Source: Mesorhizobium sp. B2-8-5
GTDB taxonomy: Bacteria > Pseudomonadota > Alphaproteobacteria > Rhizobiales > Rhizobiaceae
NCBI RefSeq assembly: GCF_006440675.2
Contig: NZ_CP083951.1
Coordinates: forward strand, 4,497,501 to 4,561,500
Direction of reading: 5' to 3'
DNA length: 64,000 bases
Part shown: one piece after another, positions 1 through 8,093 of the stretch
Position numbering within the stretch: position 1 is the first letter of the stretch
Layout of the letters: each line of letters begins with the position of its first letter
Position numbers and translations under genes: made by a program
The notes under the pieces: generated by a model
Seen by the model: only the letters and a program-made list of their open reading frames with translations
Told to the model about the DNA's origin: nothing
Database searches by the model: none

Positions 1-528
1 GAGCAGCATCTCCATCGCCTGCTTGCGCGAGACGTTGCGCGACAGCGCCACCATGGGGGTCGAGCAGAACAGGCCGATGTTGACGCCAGGCGTGCAGAAA
101 CTCGCCTCGTGCGAAGCGATGGCAAGGTCGCAGCTGGCGACCAACTGCAGGCCGGCGGCTGTGGCAAGGCCGTCGACCTCGGCGATCACCGGTCTTGGGT
201 GGCGCACGATCGTCTGCATCAAGGTTGCGCAAGCCGCGAAGGTCTTTTCGAAGAACGCCTTGCCCCGATCCGGCTCGGCGCGGTGCGCCGTCATTTCCTT
301 GAGGTCGTGACCGGCACAGAACACCTTGCCGGATGCCGCCAGGATGATGACGCGCACGGATCTGTCGGCCTTGACGCGATCGAACTCAGCCTGCAGCGCC
401 GCCATCGCCGCCAGCGACAACGCATTGGCCGGCGGGTTGGCGAGTGTGAGGCGCAAGATGCCCTTGTCCTGGCTGACAAGAACAGGGCCGTCGGTGACGG
501 CGGGCTTGATGGCGACGACTTCGGCCAC
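1..528 (-). CDS. Enoyl-CoA hydratase/isomerase family protein (C-terminus cut by window edge)
   Basis: Crotonase-fold protein, expected to act on acyl-CoA thioesters in the cytoplasm. The visible 176 residues begin at a GTG (528) with GAGG eight bases upstream. They contain the early crotonase strand LRLTLANPPANALS, the oxyanion-hole motif AGHDLKEM near residue 70, and the second helix region GLATAAGLQLVASCDLAIA. The remaining C-terminal part lies beyond base 1. The AGHDLKEM form resembles the ECHDC3-like branch, so the precise substrate is open. It is divergent from the thioesterase gene, with about 135 bp between them. The family assignment is firm; the start codon is an inference, because an in-frame TTG lies two codons upstream. 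Confidence 0.88.
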   Translation of the reverse strand, partial: MAEVVAIKPAVTDGPVLVSQDKGILRLTLANPPANALSLAAMAALQAEFDRVKADRSVRVIILAASGKVFCAGHDLKEMTAHRAEPDRGKAFFEKTFAACATLMQTIVRHPRPVIAEVDGLATAAGLQLVASCDLAIASHEASFCTPGVNIGLFCSTPMVALSRNVSRKQAMEMLL

Positions 529-664
529 TTTCAAAACCTCGTGCTCATGGAGCAACAGAACTAGCACGCTGCCGGTTGAAGAACAGCCGCGAGACGTGTT
601 TTCTCCGTCGCACCGTTTGGTCCAGGCGCACTGCCCGGAACTGCTCATCATATAGGACGCGCCG

Positions 665-1129
665 ATGCCAGCCCAAAGCAATCTGAAGCCAATGCTCAAC
701 GCGGCGGAAGTCAATGCGCTGATGGCAAGCGTCTATCCACAGCTCAACGACAATTTCACCTCCTATGAGGCGATCGATGTGTTTCCGGGCGGCTGCACGG
801 TGCGGCTGAACGCCGACGAGCGGCATCTGCGCCCCGGCGGCACGGTCTCGGGTCCGTCGTTGTTTACGCTGGCCGACATCGGCGGTTACGTCTGCGTGCT
901 CAGCCACGCCGGGCCTGACGCGCTTTCGGTGACGGTCAACCTCGACATCAACTTCATGCGCAAGGCCGAGGCCGGTCCGATCGACGGCCATTGCCGCATC
1001 CTGAAGCTCGGCAAGAGCCTGATGGTGTTCGACATCGACATCGTCGCAGGCCCGGACGGTCACACCGTCGCGCACGCCACCGGCACCTATTCAATCCCGA
1101 GGAAGCGGGAAAACGATGTGGTAAAATAA
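665..1129 (+). CDS. PaaI-type hotdog-fold thioesterase
   Basis: A 154-residue single-domain hotdog protein, the usual size of acyl-CoA thioesterases of the PaaI/YdiI group. The helix motif [16 protein letters not shown] (residues 56-71) is the family's active-site region. It carries Ser and Asp positions where other members have H-G-G and D/E. The following strand [16 protein letters not shown] is also typical. It likely hydrolyses an aromatic or medium-chain acyl-CoA; the substrate cannot be read. It sits head-to-head with an enoyl-CoA hydratase, which fits fatty or aromatic acyl-CoA turnover. AGGA precedes the ATG. The stop is followed by a roughly 230-bp non-coding stretch before rplM that holds the ribosomal promoter and leader. 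Confidence 0.85.
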   Translation: MPAQSNLKPMLNAAEVNALMASVYPQLNDNFTSYEAIDVFPGGCTVRLNADERHLRPGGTVSGPSLFTLADIGGYVCVLSHAGPDALSVTVNLDINFMRKAEAGPIDGHCRILKLGKSLMVFDIDIVAGPDGHTVAHATGTYSIPRKRENDVVK

Positions 1130-1191
1130 TACCACTATACCAAGCTATTGTTTTTGCTTTACTTTATCCGCGCAACTCGTTTTCGATTGCC

Positions 1192-1220
1192 TTGACGCAT
1201 CAGCCGCCCTCGCCTATAAG
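1192..1220 (+). promoter_or_regulatory. Sigma-70 type promoter for rplM-rpsI
   Basis: TTGACG (1192-1197) and TATAAG (1215-1220) are separated by exactly 17 bases, which is close to the housekeeping consensus for alphaproteobacteria. Transcription would begin near 1227, giving a leader of about 130 bases before rplM. Seen in sequence; activity is inferred. Confidence 0.65.
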
Positions 1221-1233
1221 CCGACCCGAAGCA

Positions 1234-1293
1234 GCGGCCCGTAACGGCCGCCGTTTTGTTATTGACGGGGGCGGCTCCGGCTCTCCCGTCAAT
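1234..1293 (+). promoter_or_regulatory. Two-hairpin leader of rplM-rpsI mRNA
   Basis: Two perfect stem-loops follow the predicted transcription start. The first pairs GCGGCC (1234-1239) with GGCCGC (1246-1251) and is followed by a T-rich run, so it looks like a weak terminator. The second pairs ATTGACGGG (1261-1269) with CCCGTCAAT (1285-1293). Ribosomal operons are often autoregulated through such leaders, but no described L13/S9 leader is recognised here. The role is inference. Confidence 0.4.
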
Positions 1294-1359
1294 CCAAGCA
1301 ACAAGAAACGCCTTCTCTTGTCCCTCGTGGACGGGAAAGGTCAACCTGAGAGCAAAACC

Positions 1360-1824
1360 ATGGCTACCTTTTCGCAGAAGCCTGCGGATGTGGTGAAGAA
1401 GTGGGTGCTGATCGACGCCGAAGGTCTCGTCGTCGGTCGTCTGGCCACTGTCATCGCCAACCATCTGCGCGGCAAGCACAAGCCCACCTTCACCCCGCAT
1501 GTCGATGATGGCGACAACGTCGTCGTCATCAATGCAGACAAGGTGGTGTTCACCGGCAAGAAGTACACCGACAAGGTCTACTACTGGCATACCGGCCATC
1601 CCGGCGGCATCAAGGAGCGCACCGCGCGCCAACTGCTCGAGGGCCGTTTCCCCGAGCGCGTCGTCGAAAAGGCCGTCGAGCGCATGATCCCGCGCGGCCC
1701 GCTCGGCCGTCGCCAGATGAAGAATCTCCGCGTCTATGCAGGCGCCGAGCATCCGCACACCGCCCAGCAGCCCGTCACGCTCGACGTGGCCAAGCTGAAC
1801 TCCAAGAACAAGAGGGCTTCGTAA
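1360..1824 (+). CDS. rplM: 50S ribosomal protein L13
   Basis: L13 is an early-assembling protein of the large ribosomal subunit. The 154 residues show the family blocks [17 protein letters not shown] at the N-terminus, [15 protein letters not shown] in the middle and [18 protein letters not shown] after it. The length matches alphaproteobacterial L13. The reading frame stays open far upstream, but the start [11 protein letters not shown] at 1360 matches the usual protein beginning. It overlaps rpsI by one base (TAATG), so the two are co-transcribed and probably translationally coupled. Confidence 0.97.
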   Translation: MATFSQKPADVVKKWVLIDAEGLVVGRLATVIANHLRGKHKPTFTPHVDDGDNVVVINADKVVFTGKKYTDKVYYWHTGHPGGIKERTARQLLEGRFPERVVEKAVERMIPRGPLGRRQMKNLRVYAGAEHPHTAQQPVTLDVAKLNSKNKRAS

Positions 1825-2294
1825 TGGCTGAGCTTTCCTCGCTCGCAGAACTCGGCACCGTCGCCGCGCAGCCGGCCGCGCCCGTGCATGTCCAGAAGCT
1901 CGACAAGTCGGGCCGCGCCTACGCCACCGGCAAGCGCAAGAACGCCATCGCGCGCGTCTGGGTGAAGCCGGGCTCCGGCAAGATCACCGTCAACGACAAG
2001 GAATTCGCGAGCTATTTCGCGCGTCCGGTGCTGCAGATGATCCTCAACCAACCGATCGTCGCGGCCAACCGCGCCGGCCAGTACGACATCGTCGCCACCG
2101 TCATCGGCGGCGGCCTCTCCGGCCAGGCGGGTGCTGTGCGTCACGGCATCTCCAAGGCGCTGACCTACTATGAGCCGGGCCTGCGCACGGTGCTCAAGAA
2201 GGGTGGCTTCCTGACCCGCGACAGCCGCGTGGTCGAGCGCAAGAAGTACGGCAAGGCGAAGGCTCGCCGCAGCTTCCAGTTTTCCAAGCGCTAA
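1824..2294 (+). CDS. rpsI: 30S ribosomal protein S9
   Basis: S9 is a small-subunit head protein whose C-terminal tail reaches the P-site tRNA. The 156 residues include an N-terminal extension of about 25 residues, as in other alphaproteobacteria. The core follows: [39 protein letters not shown] and the terminal FSKR tail. It starts in the stop of rplM. Unusually, the last codons and the stop lie in a 33-bp in-frame tandem repeat (see the repeat at 2286-2360), and a terminator follows at 2384. Confidence 0.97.
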   Translation: MAELSSLAELGTVAAQPAAPVHVQKLDKSGRAYATGKRKNAIARVWVKPGSGKITVNDKEFASYFARPVLQMILNQPIVAANRAGQYDIVATVIGGGLSGQAGAVRHGISKALTYYEPGLRTVLKKGGFLTRDSRVVERKKYGKAKARRSFQFSKR

Positions 2295-2360
2295 GAGGCG
2301 CTTGGGGCCAAGTTTGCCAAGCGTTAAAGAGCGCTTGGGGCCAAGTTCTCGAAGCGCTAA
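2286..2360 (+). repeat. 33-bp tandem repeat duplicating the S9 tail and stop codon
   Basis: Two full units (2286-2318 and 2319-2351) and nine bases of a third (2352-2360) directly follow one another. Each unit begins AAGCG(C/T)TAA and ends with codons for Lys-Phe-(Ala/Ser). The unit is 33 bases, so all copies stay in the rpsI frame. The peptide F-(S/A)-K-R-stop occurs three times. Each unit can also fold AAGCG..CGCTT into a short hairpin. Confidence 0.85.
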
Positions 2361-2383
2361 GCGTTACGGGTTCCAGCTTTCCG

Positions 2384-2411
2384 AAAGGCCGCCTCCGGGC
2401 GGCCTTTTTTG
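2384..2411 (+). terminator. Rho-independent terminator after rpsI
   Basis: GGCCGCC (2387-2393) pairs with GGCGGCC (2398-2404) around a 4-base loop and is followed by six T residues. A-rich bases on the left mean it could also serve the convergent LysR gene, whose stop is at 2419. Confidence 0.85.
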
Positions 2412-2418
2412 TTTTCCG

Positions 2419-3327
2419 TTACCAATGTCCGGCTGGCGTCTTGATGTAGTCGATGAAGGCGCGCAGCGGCGCCGGCACCAGCCGGCGTCCGGGATAGTAC
2501 AGAAACGGCCCGGAGAATTCCTGCCACCACGGCTCCAGCACGGGTTCCAGCGCGCCGCTCTCGAAATGCGGGCGCACCCAGTCCTCGAAGAGCCAGAGAA
2601 TGCCGACGCCGGCGATCGCCGCATCGATGGCTAGATCGACGCCGCCACCGATGCTGACGAGCAATGGTCCCCTGGTATCGACCCGCACCACCTCGCCGTC
2701 GCGCTCGAATTCCCAAGGCGTCATGACCCCGCTCGGAAAGCGACCGCGCACGCACGCATGCCCAAGCAGGTCACGCGGGTGTTGCGGCCGGCCGTGCCGA
2801 TCGAGATAGGCCGGAGAGGCGGAGGTGGTGAAGCGCTGGACGCGTGGCCCGATCGGCACGGCGATCATGTCCTGCTCCAGCCGCTCGTCATAGCGGATGC
2901 CGGCATCGCAACTGGCCGCCAGCAGATCGACAAAGTTTTCCTCCGCGATCACCTCCAGCCGGATGGCCGGATAGGCCGCGAGAAATCCCGGAACGATTCT
3001 TGGCAGCACCAACCGAGACGCGCTGATCGGGACATTGAGGCGCAACGTGCCGGCGGGCCGGTCGCGAAAGCCGTTCACGACATCAAGCGCCGCTTCGACC
3101 TCGCCCAGCGCCGGGGCAAGCCGGGCCAGCAGGCTGGCGCCTGCCTCGGTCAGGGCGACACTGCGCGTTGTACGATTGAAGAGCCGCACACCAAGTTGGG
3201 TTTCCAGACGGCGGATGGCTTCACTGAGCACGGACGCGCTGCCCGCCGTCACGCGGGCCGCTTCGCGAAAGCCGCCGGCGCGTGCCACTGCCATAAATGC
3301 CTGGAGATCGTTGAGATCAGCCGCCAT
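2419..3327 (-). CDS. LysR-family transcriptional regulator
   Basis: A 302-residue regulator with the family's usual length. The N-terminal winged helix (about residues 4-63) reads LNDLQAFMAVARAGGFREAA and then RRLETQLGVRLFNRTTRSV. The rest is a periplasmic-binding-like effector domain. It is transcribed divergently from the aldo/keto reductase at 3422 with 94 bp between them. This is the classic arrangement in which a LysR protein controls the adjacent gene and itself. The effector is unknown. The two most similar remembered groups are regulators paired with oxidoreductases in rhizobia. Confidence 0.9.
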   Translation of the reverse strand: MAADLNDLQAFMAVARAGGFREAARVTAGSASVLSEAIRRLETQLGVRLFNRTTRSVALTEAGASLLARLAPALGEVEAALDVVNGFRDRPAGTLRLNVPISASRLVLPRIVPGFLAAYPAIRLEVIAEENFVDLLAASCDAGIRYDERLEQDMIAVPIGPRVQRFTTSASPAYLDRHGRPQHPRDLLGHACVRGRFPSGVMTPWEFERDGEVVRVDTRGPLLVSIGGGVDLAIDAAIAGVGILWLFEDWVRPHFESGALEPVLEPWWQEFSGPFLYYPGRRLVPAPLRAFIDYIKTPAGHW

Positions 3328-3421
3328 TGTTCTTAGTTCCGCACAGGTCGTGCTGGTTATACCCGGTTATCGGGACAGCGGCCATGCCCTATCTCCCTCG
3401 CCGACAGCGAAGGAGAACACG

Positions 3422-4297
3422 ATGTCCAGCGTAGACAAATCCGGCACTTACAAACTCGGCGACCGCTCCGTTCATCGCATCGGCTATGGCGCCATGCAGC
3501 TTGCGGGCAAGGGCGTGTTCGGTCCGCCGAAGGACCATGACGCGGCGATCGCCGTGCTGCGCGAAGCGGTGGCGCAAGGCGTGAACCATATCGACACCAG
3601 CGATTATTACGGTCCGTACGTCACCAACAAGCTGATCCGCGAGGCATTGGCGCCTTATCCTGACGACCTCGTCATCGTCACCAAGATCGGAGCCCGCCGC
3701 GGAAGCGATGCCTCGTGGCTGCCGGCCTACTCGTCCGAGGAACTGACGCAGGCCGTGCACGATAATCTTCGCAATCTCGGGCTCGACGCGATCGAAGTGG
3801 TCAATCTGCGCATCATGTTCGACACCCATGGCCCGGCGGAAGGCTCGATCGAGGCGCCCCTGACTGCCCTTGCCGAGCTTCAGCGCAAGGGCCTGGTGCG
3901 CCATATCGGCCTGAGCAACGTCACCCGCGCGCAGATCGCGGACGGCCGCAGGATCTGCGATATCATCTGCGTGCAGAACCAGTACAATCTGGCGCACCGG
4001 GACGACGACGCGCTGATCGACGAACTGGCGCGCGACGGCATCGCCTATGTGCCGTTCTTCCCGCTCGGCGGATTCAGCCCGCTGCAATCGTCGACGCTGT
4101 CTGGGGTCGCAGAACGGCTTGGCGCGACGCCGATGCAGGTGGCGCTGGCGTGGCTGCTGCAGCGGTCGCCCAACATCCTGCTGATCCCGGGCACATCGTC
4201 GGTCGGGCATCTGCGGGAGAATCTTGCTGCGGCGGAGCTGGAGCTGTCGGCGGATGATGTGCTGAACGAGTTGGATGGGGTGGCGAAAGCGGCGTGA
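3422..4297 (+). CDS. Aldo/keto reductase (YdbC-like)
   Basis: A 291-residue NADPH-dependent (beta/alpha)8 oxidoreductase. Visible family marks are IGYGAMQLAGKGVFGPP, the catalytic Asp/Tyr segment HIDTSDYYGPY, the Lys in IVTKIG, and the cofactor region LIPGTSSVGHLREN. Where many aldo/keto reductases carry Q-x-H-R-x-D, this protein has VVNLRIMFDTHGPAEGS. That pattern is remembered from the E. coli YdbC group. The start at 3422 has AAGGAG seven bases upstream; the longer open frame upstream overlaps the LysR gene and is rejected. The substrate is unknown and regulation by the divergent LysR is likely. Confidence 0.9.
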   Translation: MSSVDKSGTYKLGDRSVHRIGYGAMQLAGKGVFGPPKDHDAAIAVLREAVAQGVNHIDTSDYYGPYVTNKLIREALAPYPDDLVIVTKIGARRGSDASWLPAYSSEELTQAVHDNLRNLGLDAIEVVNLRIMFDTHGPAEGSIEAPLTALAELQRKGLVRHIGLSNVTRAQIADGRRICDIICVQNQYNLAHRDDDALIDELARDGIAYVPFFPLGGFSPLQSSTLSGVAERLGATPMQVALAWLLQRSPNILLIPGTSSVGHLRENLAAAELELSADDVLNELDGVAKAA

Positions 4298-4301
4298 GGT
4301 C

Positions 4302-4489
4302 GGCGCTATCACCCCGCCCGCGCCTGCGGCGCGACCTCCCCATCAAGGGGAGGTAGGGCGCCGAGCCATACGTTCGAAGGTCCGCTTAATCTCATCGACT
4401 TCGCAGGCGTAGCGAAGAGGAGTTCGCACGACGCTCTACCTCCCCTCGATGGGGAGGTCGGCGCGAAGCGCCGGGCGGGGTGAAGCGCC
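4302..4489. repeat. Bipartite inverted repeat (palindromic intergenic element)
   Basis: Two arms of about 58 bases (4302-4360 and 4432-4489) are nearly exact reverse complements. Each contains its own hairpin of CCTCCCC/GGGGAGG type and a CACCCCGCCC end, and they are separated by about 70 bases. It fills the gap between the convergent reductase and glycerophosphodiesterase genes. It could act as a bidirectional terminator. The architecture matches the element inside the E2 gene at 33804-33936. Confidence 0.8.
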
Positions 4490-4497
4490 AACGCGCT

Positions 4498-5556
4498 CTA
4501 ATTAATACTCGCCGTATGCGCCGGCTCAGCCTGCTTGCTCTCCGTCGGATAAGGCACCCGATAACCGTTCGCCTTCAGCCACTCGATCGCCGCTTTCGGC
4601 TCGTCGGTCTGAATGATGGTGGCGCCGCGGTCGACCCAAAACCCCCAGGCTTCGCGCGGCAGGCTGGCGGCGACGGCGAGTTCGTCGCCGCGCCCGCCGG
4701 CAAGGAAGCCGCCCGGTTTGTTGACGATGGCGTAGGTGTCGGCCCAGAGATGCCAATCGCCGCGCGCCGCTTCCGCTCGCATATGGTTACCGAACAGCGG
4801 ACCGCCGGTCGAAGTCAGCGTCTCGGCACCGTTGCGCCAGTTGATCAGCTCGACGGCATGCGGCGCGAACGCCTTGTCGACCTCGCCGGCGAAAGCTGCA
4901 TCGTGGACAGCGTCGTCGGCGAGGATCGGCATGAACTGGAAGCCGCCGCCGGCCTTGGCAAGCGCTGCGCTCGCGGTGTCAATGCGCTGCCGATTCCAGA
5001 GGTTCTCCTTGACGATCACCTGATCGGCCATGCCGAGATCGCGCGCCTCGGCGATCATGCCCGGCAGGTCGGTCACCTCCAGCTTGTTGTCGAGGTTGAT
5101 GAGGATCCTGTCCCTGGTCGTGAGCAGCATCTCGCGCAGCGTCGACACCGGCTCATTGGTGACGGCGCCCGTGCCCTCGATCACCAGCCGGCATTTCTTC
5201 AACTCGGCAAGCGTGTATTTCACCACCTCGCCCTTGCACGTGGTCGTGCGGTCGAGCCAGCTGTCATGCATGATGACGAACTCGCCGTCTCTCGCGCGTC
5301 GGACGTCGACCTCGACGATCTCGGCCCCGATCGCGATCGAGCCCTCGACCGCGGCCAGCGAATTCTCGGCGTAGAGCGTCTTGCCGGCCTGCATGCTGCC
5401 GGCGCGATGCGCGGCGATCATCACATGATCGCGCCACTGGTTGGCATGCTCGAAGCGGTCGAGGATTTGCGCGGCGCGCGTCTCGCCGGCTAAACCTTCG
5501 CCGGAGATTGCGGCAAGCGCGATGGACAGAAGAAGGCTCAGCCAGAGTGTTCGCAT
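4498..5556 (-). CDS. Secreted glycerophosphodiester phosphodiesterase family protein
   Basis: A 352-residue protein with an N-terminal signal peptide (about residues 1-23) and a GDPD-type TIM barrel. The metal and catalytic positions are visible: His50-Arg51 in AAHRAG, Glu64-Asn65 in AENS, EIVEVDVRRARDGEFVIMHD with the second catalytic His, and the late block TIIQTDEP. The family cleaves glycerophosphodiesters to glycerol-3-phosphate and an alcohol. A periplasmic location fits phosphate or lipid-headgroup scavenging. It is monocistronic by context and faces a palindromic element on its 3' side. Its exact substrate is not readable. Confidence 0.87.
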   Translation of the reverse strand: MRTLWLSLLLSIALAAISGEGLAGETRAAQILDRFEHANQWRDHVMIAAHRAGSMQAGKTLYAENSLAAVEGSIAIGAEIVEVDVRRARDGEFVIMHDSWLDRTTTCKGEVVKYTLAELKKCRLVIEGTGAVTNEPVSTLREMLLTTRDRILINLDNKLEVTDLPGMIAEARDLGMADQVIVKENLWNRQRIDTASAALAKAGGGFQFMPILADDAVHDAAFAGEVDKAFAPHAVELINWRNGAETLTSTGGPLFGNHMRAEAARGDWHLWADTYAIVNKPGGFLAGGRGDELAVAASLPREAWGFWVDRGATIIQTDEPKAAIEWLKANGYRVPYPTESKQAEPAHTASIN

Positions 5557-5722
5557 CGGGGAATCGCTCCGTTCCGGGTCGGAACCCGGTTAGGCGACGC
5601 CCATGACAGGCCGGTGAACGAAGCCGGCTAGTTGTTTTCTTGTTTGGCGCAATTCCGGACGGAAAGGCTACGGCGAAGTCGCCGAACCTGACCGCTTCAC
5701 ACTTTTCCTGGAATTGCTTGGG

Positions 5723-6937
5723 TCAAATCCGCTTGGAAAGGCGGCGGAACCAGGCGAGCGCGGGCATCTCGACGAATCGCCAGGTGATCCAGGACGCGAC
5801 GATGACGGCGATCAGCATGGCGATCAAAGCCGCGAAGCCGATCCAAGGCGAGCCAGTGCCGAAGCCGGTCGCATGGTCACCGCGCAGCATCAGGTCGCCG
5901 ACTATGCCGAGCCCGAGCTTGCGTTCGATCAGGCCGCCGACATTGATCATGCGGGCCTGGACGAAGATGTGGACCATGTAGATCGAATAGGAGAGCGAGC
6001 CGAGTAGCAGCATCGGCCGGCTGCGCAAGGCCAAGCTGACCCACCCGCCCTCATGGGCAAAGAGATAAAGCGCCAGCGCGAAGACGACCGGCGCCGCAAT
6101 GCCGGCGTCATTCGTTCCAGCCACCGAAACGAACAGCGCGATCACGACGATCATCGCCAGCTCGGCCAGCGTCCAGGCGAGGCGCCCTGCCCCGCCGCTC
6201 AGCGCCTGTCGCGCCTCTGCAATGGAATCGTGCTGAAACCAGGCAAGCAGCGCGCCGAGCGAGAAGCCGTAAAGACAGCGGATGAAGCCGAAATCGAAGG
6301 ACACGTCCATATGACGCGTCGAGACCGCAAGCAGGAAAAGGGGCGCCGTCGCGGCTGCGGCAACGAGCCATATCCAGGCACGCTGGCCGGCGGTGAAGAC
6401 GATGGCGGCGAAAAGCAGATAGGTGAAGAACTCGGCCGAAATGCTCCAGCTCGGCGCATTCCAGCTCAGATGATCCTCAACGCCCATGCCCTGCAGAAGG
6501 AAAAGGTTGGCGACCAGGCTCTTCAGGTCGAAGCCTGCGGTGAAGGGCGCCGGGCCCGTTCCGTGAAGCGCCGGCAGCACGAGCCGCAGCGCCTCGAAGC
6601 CGGCGAAGGCGGCGAGCATCAGGAGATGCAACGGATAGATGCGGCCGAAACGCACGAGCGCGAACCGTGCAAGGTCGTCCTGCCCGGCGAGCCGCCCGCC
6701 ATAGGCGCTGGCAATGACGAAGCCGGAGAGCACGAAGAAGAAATCGACGAACAGATAGGAGCCGCCGACAAAAGCGCTCTGCGATACCATCGAGGTCGTC
6801 GGGAAGTGGAACAGCGCCACCAGCAGCGCGCAGATGCCGCGCCAGGAATCCAGCACCAGGAAGCGCGCGCCGGCCGCCGTGCCGACACGGGTCGCCGCGG
6901 GCGCGGATGCAAGGTTGAGCAGAGCCGTCTCAGCCAT
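5723..6937 (-). CDS. Acyltransferase-3 family membrane protein
   Basis: A 404-residue polytopic protein of the OafA/NodX type, which transfers acyl groups to sugars at the inner membrane. Seen are the first-segment motif VLDSWRGICALLVALFHFP with the family His, then YLFVDFFFVLSGFVIA. About ten hydrophobic segments follow, with SYSIYMVHIFVQ near the end. The start MAETALLN (6937) was chosen over a 19-residue upstream extension because it matches the domain boundary and has AGGA upstream. The acceptor (exopolysaccharide, lipopolysaccharide or glucan) is unknown. The gene is divergent from speB. Confidence 0.88.
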   Translation of the reverse strand: MAETALLNLASAPAATRVGTAAGARFLVLDSWRGICALLVALFHFPTTSMVSQSAFVGGSYLFVDFFFVLSGFVIASAYGGRLAGQDDLARFALVRFGRIYPLHLLMLAAFAGFEALRLVLPALHGTGPAPFTAGFDLKSLVANLFLLQGMGVEDHLSWNAPSWSISAEFFTYLLFAAIVFTAGQRAWIWLVAAAATAPLFLLAVSTRHMDVSFDFGFIRCLYGFSLGALLAWFQHDSIAEARQALSGGAGRLAWTLAELAMIVVIALFVSVAGTNDAGIAAPVVFALALYLFAHEGGWVSLALRSRPMLLLGSLSYSIYMVHIFVQARMINVGGLIERKLGLGIVGDLMLRGDHATGFGTGSPWIGFAALIAMLIAVIVASWITWRFVEMPALAWFRRLSKRI

Positions 6938-7062
6938 AATGATACAAATCCTGTGTTGGCGTGGCACTCGCCGAGCGCCGCTTCGTTTCCGCAAGCTGTG
7001 ACTGGCATGTTGCGTGCCGGTTCTGTAGTTGTGGCTGCCCCGATGAAAACCGAGGATTCCTG

Positions 7063-8064
7063 ATGGCGAACAACGAGATCGACCATGCCTTCACCGCCCG
7101 TTCCAAGACGGGCGCGTCGTTCGAGCCGACCTATGCCGGCGCGCTGTCGTTCATGCGGCGCAAATACACGAAGGACGTGAAGGGCGCGGACGCTGTCGTG
7201 TGGGGCATTCCCTTCGACGCCGCGGTCACCAACCGGCCCGGCGCGCGCTTCGGGCCGCAGGCGATCCGCCGCGCCTCGGCGATCCTCGACAACGATCCGC
7301 AATATCCGTTCTCGCGCGACCTGTTCGAGCACCTCTCGGTGGTCGACTATGGCGATTGCCTGCTCGACAGCGGCAATCACCAGAAGACCCCTGGCACGAT
7401 CGAGCGCGAGGCGGCCAAGATCCTGAAATCAGGCACGTTCCTTTTGACGCTCGGCGGCGACCATTTCGTCACCTGGCCGCTGCTCAAGGCGCACGCCGCG
7501 ATCCACGGGCCGCTGGCGCTCGTACAGTTCGACGCGCATCAGGACACCTGGCCGGATGACGGCAAGCGCATCGACCACGGCTCCTTCGTCGCCCGCGCGG
7601 TGAATGAAGGCATCATCGACCCCGATCGCTCGATCCAGATCGGCATCCGCACTCATGCACCGGACACATTCGGCATAAAAATCCTCTATGGCCACGAGGT
7701 CGAGGAAATGCGCGCCTCCGACATCGCCTATGCGATCGTCGAGCGCACCGGCGGCAAGAAGACTTATCTCACCTTCGACATCGACTGCCTCGACCCGGCC
7801 TTCGCGCCGGGCACCGGAACGCCGGTGGCAGGCGGCCCCTCCTCGGCCAAGATGCTGTCGACGCTGCGCCAGCTCGGCCAGATCGACATCGTCGGCGCCG
7901 ACGTCGTCGAGGTTGCGCCGGCCTATGATCATGCCGATATAACGGCGATCGCCGGATCGATCATTGCCATGCACTATCTCGGCCTGTTGGCGGAGCGAAA
8001 GGCGCGGCTCGACGAACTGAGCAACGGCAATCATGTAGCAGTAAATCACGCCAACGGCATATAA
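7063..8064 (+). CDS. speB: Agmatinase / ureohydrolase family protein
   Basis: A 333-residue binuclear manganese ureohydrolase expected to split agmatine (or a related guanidino compound) into putrescine and urea. All metal motifs are present: LTLGGDHFVTWP, LVQFDAHQDTWPD and TFDIDCLDPAFAPGTGTPVAGG. The C-terminal ADVVEVAPAYDHADITA is typical of agmatinases. The start follows a TGATGG context. The gene is followed closely by argC, so a polyamine/arginine neighbourhood is plausible. Guanidinobutyrase cannot be excluded from sequence alone. Confidence 0.88.
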   Translation: MANNEIDHAFTARSKTGASFEPTYAGALSFMRRKYTKDVKGADAVVWGIPFDAAVTNRPGARFGPQAIRRASAILDNDPQYPFSRDLFEHLSVVDYGDCLLDSGNHQKTPGTIEREAAKILKSGTFLLTLGGDHFVTWPLLKAHAAIHGPLALVQFDAHQDTWPDDGKRIDHGSFVARAVNEGIIDPDRSIQIGIRTHAPDTFGIKILYGHEVEEMRASDIAYAIVERTGGKKTYLTFDIDCLDPAFAPGTGTPVAGGPSSAKMLSTLRQLGQIDIVGADVVEVAPAYDHADITAIAGSIIAMHYLGLLAERKARLDELSNGNHVAVNHANGI

Positions 8065-8093
8065 CATTGGAATCGCAAGGAATTTGGCAAGCG

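Noticed and set aside
1130..1359. N-terminal extension of L13 from the long open frame
   Set aside because: The extra residues include the promoter and hairpins and are unlike any L13; the MATFSQ start fits the family.
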